This document shows positions 1-6,612 of a DNA stretch of 30,273 nucleotides, in pieces; position 1 is the stretch's first letter; every line of letters starts with the position of its first letter. The position numbers were made by a program, and so were the translations under genes. The notes under the pieces are model-generated. The model worked only from the letters and a program-made list of their open reading frames with translations. It was not told the origin of the DNA and did not search any database. Origin of the DNA: an uncultured Ezakiella sp. (GTDB lineage: Bacteria > Bacillota > Clostridia > Tissierellales > Peptoniphilaceae); assembly GCF_943913045.1 (NCBI RefSeq), contig NZ_CALTVH010000015.1, positions 1 to 30,273 of the forward strand. The letters are read 5' to 3'.

Positions 1-119
1 ACGCAAGATTCACAATCGAACTCATCACACCAATCGCTATAGAAAAGGGATTAAAATTTGCTATTAGAGAAGGTGGCCGCACAGTAGGTGCAGGAGTTGT
101 AACCGAAATTATAGAGTAA
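1..119 (+). CDS. tuf: Elongation factor Tu, C-terminal end (partial)
   Basis: The frame starting at base 3 runs 38 codons to a TAA at 117-119. It reads as the end of EF-Tu domain III, including the family signature LKFAIREGGRTVGAGVVT followed by EIIE. EF-Tu is the GTPase that brings aminoacyl-tRNA to the ribosome. The gene starts outside the window, so only its last tenth is visible. Its transcription terminator is probably one of the hairpins downstream; the nearest with a good U-tract is at 284-312. Confidence 0.93.
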   Translation, partial: ARFTIELITPIAIEKGLKFAIREGGRTVGAGVVTEIIE

Positions 120-136
120 TTTGTTGCTAAAATTGC

Positions 137-206
137 GACTTTTTGCAGTGTTCGACTTTTTCGTCACTGCGGCGTAGGACTCACTACGCCTCATTCCTAA
201 AAAGTC
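137..206 (+). other. Possible three-way junction RNA structure after tuf
   Basis: Three nested perfect helices can be drawn: GACTTTTT (137-144) with AAAAAGTC (199-206) closes two adjacent hairpins, GCAGTG (145-150) with CACTGC (165-170), and GGCGTAG (171-177) with CTACGCC (184-190, loop GACTCA). The two inner hairpins abut without linker. It lies 17 bases after the tuf stop. It may be part of the repeat-rich region rather than a tuf regulatory element. No function is assigned. Confidence 0.5.
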
Positions 207-210
207 TCAA

Positions 211-251
211 GCTACAAAAATTCATCAATTTTATCTAACAAATTGTATGTA
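211..251 (+). repeat. 41-nt direct repeat, copy 1
   Basis: This stretch is repeated at 538-578 with one mismatch (C235 versus A562). Each copy begins GCTACAAAAATTCATCAA and ends TTGTATGTA. Each is followed within about 35 bases by a terminator-like hairpin. Shorter pieces of its start also recur at 315 and 964. It is A/T-rich and shows no credible coding potential. Confidence 0.85.
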
Positions 252-283
252 TAATTATATACAGAATATAAATATGAAATAAG

Positions 284-312
284 AAAGCAGTTGCTACGGC
301 AGCTGCTTTTTT
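284..312 (+). terminator. Rho-independent terminator
   Basis: AAGCAGTTGC (285-294) pairs with GCAGCTGCTT (299-308) with one G-U pair, closing a C(TACG)G loop of the very stable UNCG class, followed by a six-T run. It is probably a terminator for tuf transcripts, or for a short transcript starting in the repeat just upstream. Confidence 0.7.
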
Positions 313-314
313 AG

Positions 315-410
315 TACAAAACTCATCAAATTTCGAAGCCCTAGCCCAAGAGGTCAATTTCCTGTAGAGGCGATCCTTTATGGTCGCCAAGAAATTGACC
401 GATTGGCTAG
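315..410 (+). repeat. Structured repeat module 1 (CCCAA-GA / GA-TTGG hairpin)
   Basis: The 5' part (315-377) recurs in degraded form at 964-1027. The hairpin has outer arms CTAGCCCAA (341-349) and TTGGCTAG (403-410), a GA (350-351) facing GA (401-402), a perfect 10-bp helix GGTCAATTTC (352-361) with GAAATTGACC (391-400), and an inner hairpin GGCGATC (369-375) with GGTCGCC (382-388). The same plan with different helix sequences occurs at 431-464, 835-921, 12905-12948 and 12962-13040. Confidence 0.75.
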
Positions 411-430
411 CAGGTCTCGTGTCAGAGAAT

Positions 431-464
431 CCCAAGAGAACGAGTGCAAGCGACGTTCGATTGG
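431..464 (+). repeat. Structured repeat module 2 (short GA/GA hairpin)
   Basis: CCCAA (431-435), GA (436-437), GAACG (438-442), loop, CGTTC (454-458), GA (459-460), TTGG (461-464). Its closest relative is the module at 12905-12948. There the third helix pair is G-C instead of A-T (440/456) and the fifth is G-T instead of G-C. That is a compensated change within an otherwise alignable 21-base core. Confidence 0.7.
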
Positions 465-508
465 TGAATCTTACGGCCAAAGCTAAATTTTGGTAGAGAG
501 ATAAATAT

Positions 509-537
509 AAGGCTCACGTTTATACGTGGGTCTTTTT
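509..537 (+). terminator. Rho-independent terminator
   Basis: The arm 511-519 pairs with 524-532 (CACGT with ACGTG at the top, G-U pairs below), loop TTAT, followed by TTTTT. It lies directly before the second copy of the 41-nt repeat, so the pattern repeat-terminator-repeat-terminator is seen here. No gene ends immediately upstream. Confidence 0.55.
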
Positions 538-578
538 GCTACAAAAATTCATCAATTTTATATAACAAATTGTATGTA
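538..578 (+). repeat. 41-nt direct repeat, copy 2
   Basis: Copy of 211-251 with one mismatch. After the repeat the sequences diverge, but both copies run into a terminator hairpin (here at 601-632). The pairing of an identical 41-nt block with different terminators suggests either duplicated short transcripts or repeated insertion next to terminators. Confidence 0.85.
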
Positions 579-600
579 GAAAAACATATAGAAGATAATA

Positions 601-632
601 AAAGCAACCATTTAAATGTGGTTGCTTTTTTG
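601..632 (+). terminator. Rho-independent terminator
   Basis: AAAGCAACCA (601-610) pairs perfectly with TGGTTGCTTT (619-628), loop TTTAAATG, followed by further Ts. The run of As before the stem means it could also act in the opposite direction. Confidence 0.7.
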
Positions 633-776
633 GTGGGTAAAATTGAAACTAAAAAATGACGCGGAGCGTTGGTAGCGGCCGGTTGCAGCCCTGCCCAAGA
701 GAGCAATACAATGGCTGAATGTATTTCTCCTACGGATATTGCTAAGAACGTTGTAGGGGCAACTTTATGTGGCCCG

Positions 777-815
777 AAAAATAACGATCGCATCCTGCAT
801 GCGTGAGATATTTTT
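777..815. repeat. GTGGCCCG-associated hairpin, copy A (GAT/TGA loop)
   Basis: AAAAATAAC (777-785) faces GATATTTTT (807-815). An internal GAT (786-788) faces TGA (804-806). CGCAT (789-793) pairs with ATGCG (799-803). It is preceded by GTGGCCCG (769-776). Relatives are at 13061-13099 and, inverted, at 30185-30223. Because it starts with As and ends with Ts it could terminate transcription in both directions. Confidence 0.7.
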
Positions 816-834
816 AATAATTCACTCACGCAAC

Positions 835-921
835 TTGTTGCCCGAGAAGATAAAAATTTCGCGCAGCGGGTAGCGTCCGATTTATTTCGGACAAAAATTT
901 TTATCTGATTGGGTACAACAA
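835..921. repeat. Long GA/GA hairpin module, copy A
   Basis: TTGTTG (835-840) pairs with CAACAA (916-921). CCGA (842-845) pairs with TTGG (909-912), including one G-T pair. GA (846-847) faces GA (907-908). AGATAAAAATTT (848-859) pairs with AAATTTTTATCT (895-906). An inner hairpin is GTCCGA (875-880) with TCGGAC (887-892). The equivalent 12-bp helix in copy B (12975-12986 with 13014-13025) has a different sequence but is also fully complementary. Confidence 0.75.
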
Positions 922-963
922 TCTGAGGAGAATTTCGGCCATATTTTTTAGTTTCCCTCATCC

Positions 964-1027
964 TACAAAAATTCATCAAATTTCAAAGCCCTAGCCCAAG
1001 AGGTCAATTTCTCGTAGAGGGAATCCT
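964..1027 (+). repeat. Degraded copy of the 315-377 repeat
   Basis: It matches 315-377 over about 63 bases with a one-base insertion and a few substitutions, including the CTAGCCCAAGAGGTCAATTTC 5' arm. The complementary 3' arm with GATTGG is missing, so the hairpin cannot form and this copy looks truncated. Confidence 0.7.
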
Positions 1028-1066
1028 GAAATGTTCGCCATAAAAAATTGGGGTTCGGTGTCTCCG

Positions 1067-1158
1067 ATTTTTGTTTTCTTGGATGTGTTTTGTTTTGTGA
1101 ATAACTCGCCCTCGCGGCATCGAGCCCGCTCGTACGAGGTGTCCACAATAAAGTGGAC
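1067..1158 (-). repeat. Scrambled minus-strand remnant of the long hairpin module
   Basis: Read on the minus strand, bases 1082-1067 give CCAAGAAAACAAAAAT, nearly the 5' arm of the long module (compare 12969-12985). Bases 1158-1141 give a GTCCAC/GTGGAC hairpin with loop TTTATT, like the inner hairpin of that module. The pieces are in the wrong order and lack a partner arm. Between them lie GC-richer bases with a palindrome CTCGTACGAG (1129-1138). I see no gene here. Confidence 0.4.
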
Positions 1159-1266
1159 GGTACATGGCTATAAAAACATCCATAGTGTAAGGGTTATATT
1201 TATTTTTGACATTTCGTAAACAAATTTTTGTAAATTTTTATTTATATTCATATTTTTTTAATTTTT

Positions 1267-1297
1267 TTGTTTTATGTTTTATTACAAGGGGTATAAT
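1267..1297 (+). promoter_or_regulatory. Possible promoter of the DUF969/DUF979/pcp operon
   Basis: TATAAT at 1292-1297 is a perfect -10, but the -35 is poor: TTGTTT (1267-1272) at 19-bp spacing is the best candidate. TTGACA at 1206-1211 is a good -35 without a good -10. The leader to the 1405 start would be about 100 bases. The region 1160-1390 is A/T-rich with no reading frame of note. Confidence 0.35.
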
Positions 1298-1404
1298 TTA
1301 ATCAAGTGAAGTGTATATTATGTTTTATTTTATTATTGTAATTTATGCGGCGCTTGAATTTATGATTATTCTAAAAAATCAAATTTATTTAAGGAGGTTC
1401 TTGT

Positions 1405-2079
1405 ATGAACTATTGGGTATTAATTGGCGTACTGCTCATTGTTTTAGGCTTTGTACTTAAGCTTGACGTTGTAGCAGTTGTTCTTATATCCGGTTTGGTT
1501 ACTGGCTTGATCGCTGGTATTCCTTTCTTAGAAGTGCTGGATATAATTGGCAAGGGTTTTGTTAACAACAGATACATGTCACTTTTCTTCCTGTCTTTAC
1601 CTTTGATCGCTATTATGGAAAGGTATGGTTTAAAGGATAGAGCGGCAGAAGCTATTCAAAAGTTGAAATCAGCAAGCGCTGGTGGTGTGGTTGGTCTTTA
1701 TATTTTAATTAGATGGGCTGCAGCTGCTTTGTCACTCAGACTTGGCGGTCACGTTCAATTTGTTAGACCACTTATTTTACCTATGGCTGAGGGTGCTGCC
1801 ACAAAGAAGGTTGATCTTTCAGAAAAGAGACTAGATGAACTCAAGGGTTTGGCTGGTGCTGCAGAAAACTACGGAAACTTTTTCGGACAAAATATTTTCC
1901 CTGTAGCTTCCGGTGTACTTTTGATTCAAGGTACTCTTAACCAAGCTGGTTATGATGTTACAAATGGCGATATTGCAAAGTCTTCAATCTTAGCTGGCCT
2001 TGCTATGTTGATTCTTGCTCTCTTGCAATGCTATTTGTTTGAAAGAAAATTAAGAAAGGACATGATGCGTAATGTTTAA
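1405..2079 (+). CDS. DUF969 membrane protein, probable 5-oxoproline transporter subunit
   Basis: A 224-residue, very hydrophobic protein. The start is fixed by AAGGAGG at 1391-1397, seven bases before the ATG. It has about five or six membrane segments, starting at residues 3-22 and 24-45, and a charged cytoplasmic-type loop around 135-150 (KKVDLSEKRLDELKG). It resembles the DUF969 family, which is almost always encoded next to DUF979. Database naming, resting on comparative genomics with 5-oxoproline metabolism genes, treats the pair as a two-part 5-oxoproline transporter. The next two genes, DUF979 (8-base overlap) and pyroglutamyl peptidase, agree. Substrate and transport direction are inferred. 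Confidence 0.8.
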   Translation: MNYWVLIGVLLIVLGFVLKLDVVAVVLISGLVTGLIAGIPFLEVLDIIGKGFVNNRYMSLFFLSLPLIAIMERYGLKDRAAEAIQKLKSASAGGVVGLYILIRWAAAALSLRLGGHVQFVRPLILPMAEGAATKKVDLSEKRLDELKGLAGAAENYGNFFGQNIFPVASGVLLIQGTLNQAGYDVTNGDIAKSSILAGLAMLILALLQCYLFERKLRKDMMRNV

Positions 2080-3067
2080 ATTTATATCTGCAAACTCTGT
2101 TATTATCGATGAAATCATCTACGTATTATGTGGATTGGTTTGTATTATGACCGGTATTAGAGGTCTCAAGAACAAAAAGGCTCCTACTGGAACTTTTCTT
2201 TTCTGGACCCTACTTGGTCTATTGTTCTGCACAGGTAAGCTTTTAATCAACAATCTTGAACACGGCGGAGCAATTGTTGGCGGACTTTTACTAGTCCTGG
2301 GCGCTTTAACTTTGACCAAGCAAGTCCAAGTTGGCGAATTTGAAAGCCAAAGCGAAGAGCAAAAAGTAAAATATGGCAAAAGAGTAGGAAATAAGATTTT
2401 TATTCCTGCACTTGCTATTGGTATTATTGCTATGATTATGGCTCAATTCAAGAGCTTCAAGATTCCTGTTGGTTCGACCGAAGCTGGTCCAGTTTTCTTT
2501 GGATTCTCAGCTGCTCAAACACTTGGCTTTTCATCAATTATTGCAATTATTATTGCTTTAATTATAACCAAGGCTAATTTTAAGGAAACCAAGGAAGATA
2601 CCACAAAGATGCTGATGACAATTGGCTCTTCATCACTACTACCTCAACTTCTAGGCGCTTTGGGAACAGTTTTTGCTGCTGCTGGCGTAGGAGAAGTTAT
2701 CGGTTCTGGTGTTGCTGCAATTGTACCTCCTGAAGCAAAGGTTCTGGGCGTAGTTGCCTACTGCTTGGGTATGGTTATCTTTACTATGATTATGGGCAAT
2801 GCCTTTGCGGCCTTTACCGTTATTACCCTTGGCGTTGGTATTCCATTTGTAATTGCAAACGGTGGAGATCCAGCTGTTATTGGTGCCCTAGGTATGACTT
2901 GTGGTTACTGCGGTACCCTTATGACACCTATGGCTGCAAACTTTAATATTGTTCCTGCAGCTATACTTGAAACAAAGAGCGAATATGCAATTATGAAGGC
3001 TCAAGCTCCAGTTGCTTTATCCCTCATTTTTGTTCACATTATATTGATGTTAGTATTTGGTTTTTAG
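2072..3067 (+). CDS. DUF979 membrane protein, probable 5-oxoproline transporter subunit
   Basis: A 331-residue protein with roughly nine or ten membrane segments, overlapping the DUF969 gene by 8 bases, so translation is probably coupled and both proteins made together. Glycine- and alanine-rich segments in the C-terminal half (for example LGALGTVFAAAGVGEVIGSG near residue 210, and the GMTCGYCGTLMTPMAANFNI region near 290) are typical of permease cores. The family is DUF979, partner of DUF969. Pyroglutamyl peptidase follows 20 bases later, which supports a pyroglutamate-related job. The substrate is not proven by sequence. Confidence 0.8.
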   Translation: MFKFISANSVIIDEIIYVLCGLVCIMTGIRGLKNKKAPTGTFLFWTLLGLLFCTGKLLINNLEHGGAIVGGLLLVLGALTLTKQVQVGEFESQSEEQKVKYGKRVGNKIFIPALAIGIIAMIMAQFKSFKIPVGSTEAGPVFFGFSAAQTLGFSSIIAIIIALIITKANFKETKEDTTKMLMTIGSSSLLPQLLGALGTVFAAAGVGEVIGSGVAAIVPPEAKVLGVVAYCLGMVIFTMIMGNAFAAFTVITLGVGIPFVIANGGDPAVIGALGMTCGYCGTLMTPMAANFNIVPAAILETKSEYAIMKAQAPVALSLIFVHIILMLVFGF

Positions 3068-3087
3068 ACTGAAAAAGGAGTGATTTA

Positions 3088-3729
3088 ATGAAAATTTTAG
3101 TAACAGGATTTGACCCATTCGGAGGCGAATCCATCAACCCTGCAATTGAATCTGTAAAGAAATTACCAGATGAAATCAAGGGAGCAGAAATTATCAAGCT
3201 AGAAATTCCAACAGTAATTGGAAAATCTGTAGACAAGATCAGACAAAAGATCGAAGAAGTAAAGCCAGATGTAGTTTTATCAATTGGCCAAGCTGGTGGT
3301 AGACCAGACATTACAGTTGAAAGAGTTGGCATTAACTGCGACGACTGTAGAATCAAGGACAACGAAGGCAATCAACCAATCGATGAAAAAGTTGCCGAAG
3401 ATGGTCCAGCAGCATATTTTTCAACCCTGCCAATCAAGGCTATGGTTGAACATATCAAGGAAGGCAAGATTCCTGCCAGCGTTTCAAACACAGCAGGCAC
3501 CTTTATCTGCAACCACGTTTTATACGGCGTTGCCCATATAGCTGCGACTGAATATCCAAAGATGAGAACTGGTTTTATCCACATTCCATTTTTGCCTGAA
3601 CAAGTTACAGACAAAAAGAATATGCCATCCATGGCCCTGGATACAATTGTAAAAGCTCTTGAGCTAGCAATTGAAGCCATTATTGAAAATGATTCAGATA
3701 TCAAAGTCACCGGTGGCAAAACACATTAG
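3088..3729 (+). CDS. pcp: Pyroglutamyl-peptidase I
   Basis: A 213-residue cytoplasmic cysteine peptidase (family C15) that removes N-terminal pyroglutamate from peptides and releases 5-oxoproline. The N-terminal signature MKILVTGFDPFGG is present. The catalytic triad is visible: Glu78 in DITVERVG, Cys141 in NTAGTFICNH, and His165 in FIHIPFLPEQ. Length is normal for the family. An AAGGAG site lies just before the ATG. It is third in the operon behind the putative 5-oxoproline transporter, so uptake or release of 5-oxoproline and its liberation from peptides are probably linked. A terminator follows. Confidence 0.95.
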   Translation: MKILVTGFDPFGGESINPAIESVKKLPDEIKGAEIIKLEIPTVIGKSVDKIRQKIEEVKPDVVLSIGQAGGRPDITVERVGINCDDCRIKDNEGNQPIDEKVAEDGPAAYFSTLPIKAMVEHIKEGKIPASVSNTAGTFICNHVLYGVAHIAATEYPKMRTGFIHIPFLPEQVTDKKNMPSMALDTIVKALELAIEAIIENDSDIKVTGGKTH

Positions 3730-3748
3730 AATTTAGAAAACAAATTTT

Positions 3749-3781
3749 AAAGAGTCATACAGAAAGTATGGCTCTTTTTTT
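3749..3781 (+). terminator. Rho-independent terminator after pcp
   Basis: AGAGTCATAC (3751-3760) pairs with GTATGGCTCT (3766-3775) with one T-G pair, loop AGAAA, followed by a seven-T run. It closes the 1405-3729 operon. Confidence 0.85.
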
Positions 3782-3897
3782 ATGTGCAAAGATATGATTA
3801 GATAAGTGCAAAAAAATGTCTGCAATATAGATATCTGTTTCTATCCTTTTTCTTAATTACAAATGGCTTACAATTCGGTGTCTATTGGTCTTTTTAT

Positions 3898-3926
3898 TTG
3901 ACTATGGTCTGGCAAAAGTATATAAT
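3898..3926 (+). promoter_or_regulatory. Strong sigma-A promoter for the 3951 operon
   Basis: TTGACT (3898-3903), exactly 17 bp, then TATAAT (3921-3926). Transcription should start near 3933, giving a short leader of about 20-35 bases depending on which start codon is used. Confidence 0.75.
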
Positions 3927-3940
3927 TATTGTATACTTTT
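3914..3940. promoter_or_regulatory. Inverted repeat overlapping the -10: possible operator
   Basis: AAAAGTATA (3914-3922) and TATACTTTT (3932-3940) are perfect 9-bp inverted arms separated by 9 bp. They cover the -10 and the predicted start point. A dimeric repressor bound here would block the promoter. A/T-rich inverted repeats also arise by chance, so this is a moderate call. No regulator gene is adjacent. Confidence 0.45.
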
Positions 3941-3950
3941 TAAAATTTAA

Positions 3951-6605
3951 ATGGGGGTTTTTAATTTGAAAAACAAAAAGAGATTTGTGGCTTTTTGCTT
4001 ATCGGTGTTCATGTCGACGTCATTTGCTTTTGCAAAGCCACAATATAATTATATAGAAAAGAAGGAGACCAAGACCATAGCCCAGGGTGTAAATTACGAG
4101 GAGATTTTGCAATTTACTTCCGACGGGGTCAGGGGTATTAATCTTATCAAATTTAATCTTAACGATTCCAATGTTAGCCTGGTGCCGATTTACAATTACG
4201 ACACCACTTCCAGGGGCATGGCTGTATCCAAGATGGTGGATGGCCATGGGGTGACCGCTGGGATCAACGGAGACTTTTTTAATTATAAACCAGCTTTCCC
4301 GCTGGGGCCGGCTATTAAAAACGGCCAATTGATTTATTCCAATGGAGAAGGGCCAAGTCTTACAATAGACAATAACAACCAAGCCAGCATTCAAAAGCTA
4401 AATATTGCCATGAATGTAAGCGTTGGCGGCAAGACAATTCCAGTTGGAATTGTAAATAAGCCAAACAACTACGGATCAACAGGTATGTATACTCGTGCCT
4501 GGGGGAAAAAATCCCGTGGTGGCAAGATCAATTCGCAAACGGAAATTGCCGTTTTAAATGGCCAGGTAATTGCTAGAGCTGACCAAGGTGACCCACTGGA
4601 TATTCCTGAAAATGGCTATGTTTTAAATATCAAAGATGGCCTTTATCTGCCAAATGTTGGCGAGGCTATTAATTTCAATATTACTGGTGTCGATATAAAT
4701 AATATTAAGTTCGGTATCGGTGCTGGCTCAGTAATCTTAAGAGACGGGGCCGTAGTAAACGAGGGAATCGATGCCCCAGGTAGGCACCCGCGTACGGCTA
4801 TTGGTTTTAACAAGCAGTCAGGGGATATCTTCCTGGTGACTGTTGATGGTAGGAGCCAGTACCATGGAATGGAAGTGTCAGAGCTTGCGGAATTGCTCAA
4901 GTCTTTTGGTGCGACTGATGCCGTTAACCTAGACGGTGGTGGTTCAACAACTATGGCTATCAAGGATGTAAACTCTGGCAAGGCCAAGGTGGTCAACCAC
5001 ATCTCATCTGAACGCGCCGTTTTAAATGGCGTTGGACTCAAGTCCACTTCTACTGTGGGTCAACCGGTCAAGATTAAGGTAATAACCGAGGGCAAAAAAT
5101 TATTTAAAAATACTACTAAGTGGATAAATCTAGAAGCCTATGATGCAAATGGCAATCCTGTAAAGGCTGACCTATCACAGGTTAAGCTCACAGCAAATCT
5201 GCCAATCAAGGTCAACAAGCACAGCTTTATGCCGACTGAATCGGGCATGATGGACCTGACTGTGACCTATGGAAATTTAAGTGAAACAGTTTCTATGGAA
5301 GTCTTGGATAGCCCAAGCGTTCTGCTCTTGGATACAGACACTCTGGGTTTGTCAGCTGGCGGCACATACAGGATTCCAAATGTCTACGGGATTGACGCTG
5401 TAGGTAATCGCGCACTAATCCGCGCTCACGAGCTAAAGGCTTCTGTAGTTGGCGGCGTTGGTACGATTACTAACAATGTCTTTAAGAGAAATAATACAAA
5501 GGCAAATGGGGCCATAGTTTTATCTTTTGCCAATGCAAAGAATAGAATCGTAGTTACTTCATCAGCCCGCAAGGAAAGTGTAAATTCTCTGGGCACTGCC
5601 GATGGACTTACATCTTTTGCCAGTCCAAAGGGATCGACATCAGCTTTAAAAGTTGTGGAAGATAAGAGAAAGGTCGTAAGGCTTGATTACAATTTTGCCA
5701 AGGTCAAGGGAACCAAGGTTGCTACAATGGCCTTTACCAATCCGCCGACCATGCCCAAGGATACAACAGAGCTTTCAATCTTCACCAAAAATCATGGGGA
5801 AGATGCGGTCCTCTCAACCAAGGTTGTGGTGGATGGAGTTGAATCTGAACAAGTTTTTGAAGAAAATTTAAAACTTGGCGGCTACACCGAGTGGAGGGCG
5901 AAACTTCCTGGTGGGACAGATATTAAATTAAAATCAATCAGCATTTCAAATCCGGGCGATATAAACAATCCAAAGGGTTCTTTCCTAATCAAGGATATAG
6001 CTGCGGTTATTAACCCTGATACATCTGCTATGTTTGCAGACCAAAGGACGCTCTTTAATGACCATTTGAAGTCAGCTGACCTAGCCTCGACTGACATTGC
6101 GGTTGTAGTTGCTGGCAAGAATGCAGATGCAGAAAAGATAAAAGGTGCAACTGCAAATCACAAGAAAGTTGCGGTCATAAATTCAAATCTAAGTTCCAAC
6201 AATATCGTCAAAGATATGGTCCAAGCTGATGGCAACACTTTGTTTGTAAACTTTAAAAACACCAAAGGTGGACTGAGGGCAACTGACATTAACCAGTGGA
6301 ACCAGCTCCTCACTAGAGTTAAAAATGGGACTGAATCCAATATTTTGATTTCCATTTCAGGCGGATCCAAAGACGAACTTGGCATTATAAATCCAATTGA
6401 AAGGGACTTGCTCAAGGAGACTTTTGAAAGCCTAGTTGATTCTGGCAAGAGGGTATTTGTAATCACCAACCTTAAAGAGCCAACTTCAACTAGGTTTGAC
6501 GAGGGAGTTAGGTATATAAACTTAAATCCAGCAGCCAATGAATCCTTGTATTTAAATATAAATAGGATTGGTGACAACGTAATTTATGCAGTTAAGAAGG
6601 TGTAA
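3951..6605 (+). CDS. Exported phosphodiester glycosidase (NAGPA) family protein
   Basis: An 884-residue secreted protein. The signal peptide is positively charged (KNKKR), hydrophobic to about residue 26, with likely cleavage after AFA (28). The NAGPA-type domain spans about 60-365 with its usual blocks: NGDFF (106-110), RHPRTAIG (278-285) and NLDGGGSTTM (326-335). The family cleaves GlcNAc-1-phosphodiester or related linkages at cell surfaces; the bacterial substrate is unknown. Residues 370-680 look like beta-rich modules. Residues 700-880 resemble a degenerate metallophosphatase-like region (ILISISGG, VFVITNL). The ATG at 3951 has no ribosome site, whereas an in-frame TTG at 3966 lies 8 bases after GGGGG (3953-3957), so the true start may be 3966. 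First gene of a four-gene operon. Confidence 0.85.
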   Translation: MGVFNLKNKKRFVAFCLSVFMSTSFAFAKPQYNYIEKKETKTIAQGVNYEEILQFTSDGVRGINLIKFNLNDSNVSLVPIYNYDTTSRGMAVSKMVDGHGVTAGINGDFFNYKPAFPLGPAIKNGQLIYSNGEGPSLTIDNNNQASIQKLNIAMNVSVGGKTIPVGIVNKPNNYGSTGMYTRAWGKKSRGGKINSQTEIAVLNGQVIARADQGDPLDIPENGYVLNIKDGLYLPNVGEAINFNITGVDINNIKFGIGAGSVILRDGAVVNEGIDAPGRHPRTAIGFNKQSGDIFLVTVDGRSQYHGMEVSELAELLKSFGATDAVNLDGGGSTTMAIKDVNSGKAKVVNHISSERAVLNGVGLKSTSTVGQPVKIKVITEGKKLFKNTTKWINLEAYDANGNPVKADLSQVKLTANLPIKVNKHSFMPTESGMMDLTVTYGNLSETVSMEVLDSPSVLLLDTDTLGLSAGGTYRIPNVYGIDAVGNRALIRAHELKASVVGGVGTITNNVFKRNNTKANGAIVLSFANAKNRIVVTSSARKESVNSLGTADGLTSFASPKGSTSALKVVEDKRKVVRLDYNFAKVKGTKVATMAFTNPPTMPKDTTELSIFTKNHGEDAVLSTKVVVDGVESEQVFEENLKLGGYTEWRAKLPGGTDIKLKSISISNPGDINNPKGSFLIKDIAAVINPDTSAMFADQRTLFNDHLKSADLASTDIAVVVAGKNADAEKIKGATANHKKVAVINSNLSSNNIVKDMVQADGNTLFVNFKNTKGGLRATDINQWNQLLTRVKNGTESNILISISGGSKDELGIINPIERDLLKETFESLVDSGKRVFVITNLKEPTSTRFDEGVRYINLNPAANESLYLNINRIGDNVIYAVKKV

Positions 6606-6612
6606 GATTAAG

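Larger units (their letters stand above)
645..955. mobile_element. Composite repeat A, MITE-like with 13-bp terminal inverted repeats
   Basis: GAAACTAAAAAAT (645-657) is matched exactly by its reverse complement ATTTTTTAGTTTC (943-955). Between them lie four hairpin modules: a cut-off CCCAAGA hairpin (691-729), a CCTAC/GTAGG hairpin (729-757), a GTGGCCCG-led hairpin (777-815) and a long GA/GA hairpin (835-921). No transposase is present. I found no convincing target-site duplication in the immediate flanks. The other copies (12799-13099, 30185-30273) share the inner modules but not these ends, and order the modules differently. Minus-strand reading frames through it are almost certainly spurious. 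Confidence 0.6.

Noticed and set aside
315..1158. Insertion sequence remnant with transposase
   Set aside because: No frame resembles a transposase. Only a non-autonomous element is supported.
235..1219. Several 60-146 codon open frames on both strands between tuf and the DUF969 gene
   Set aside because: They lie in the hairpin and repeat modules. Peptide pieces such as LSWAGLQ and SWARA(S/L)KFDEF recur only because the DNA repeats recur. No ribosome sites or protein-like composition.
120..1240. CRISPR array
   Set aside because: Repeats are few, differ in length and carry internal hairpins; there are no regular spacers and no cas genes.
3284..3541. 85-codon plus-strand frame inside pcp
   Set aside because: A shadow frame of the well-supported pyroglutamyl peptidase.
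6586..6612. Upstream ATG for the lipoprotein gene
   Set aside because: It would overlap the previous gene and put RRCKIK before the signal peptide; the ATG at 6613 gives a standard lipoprotein signal.
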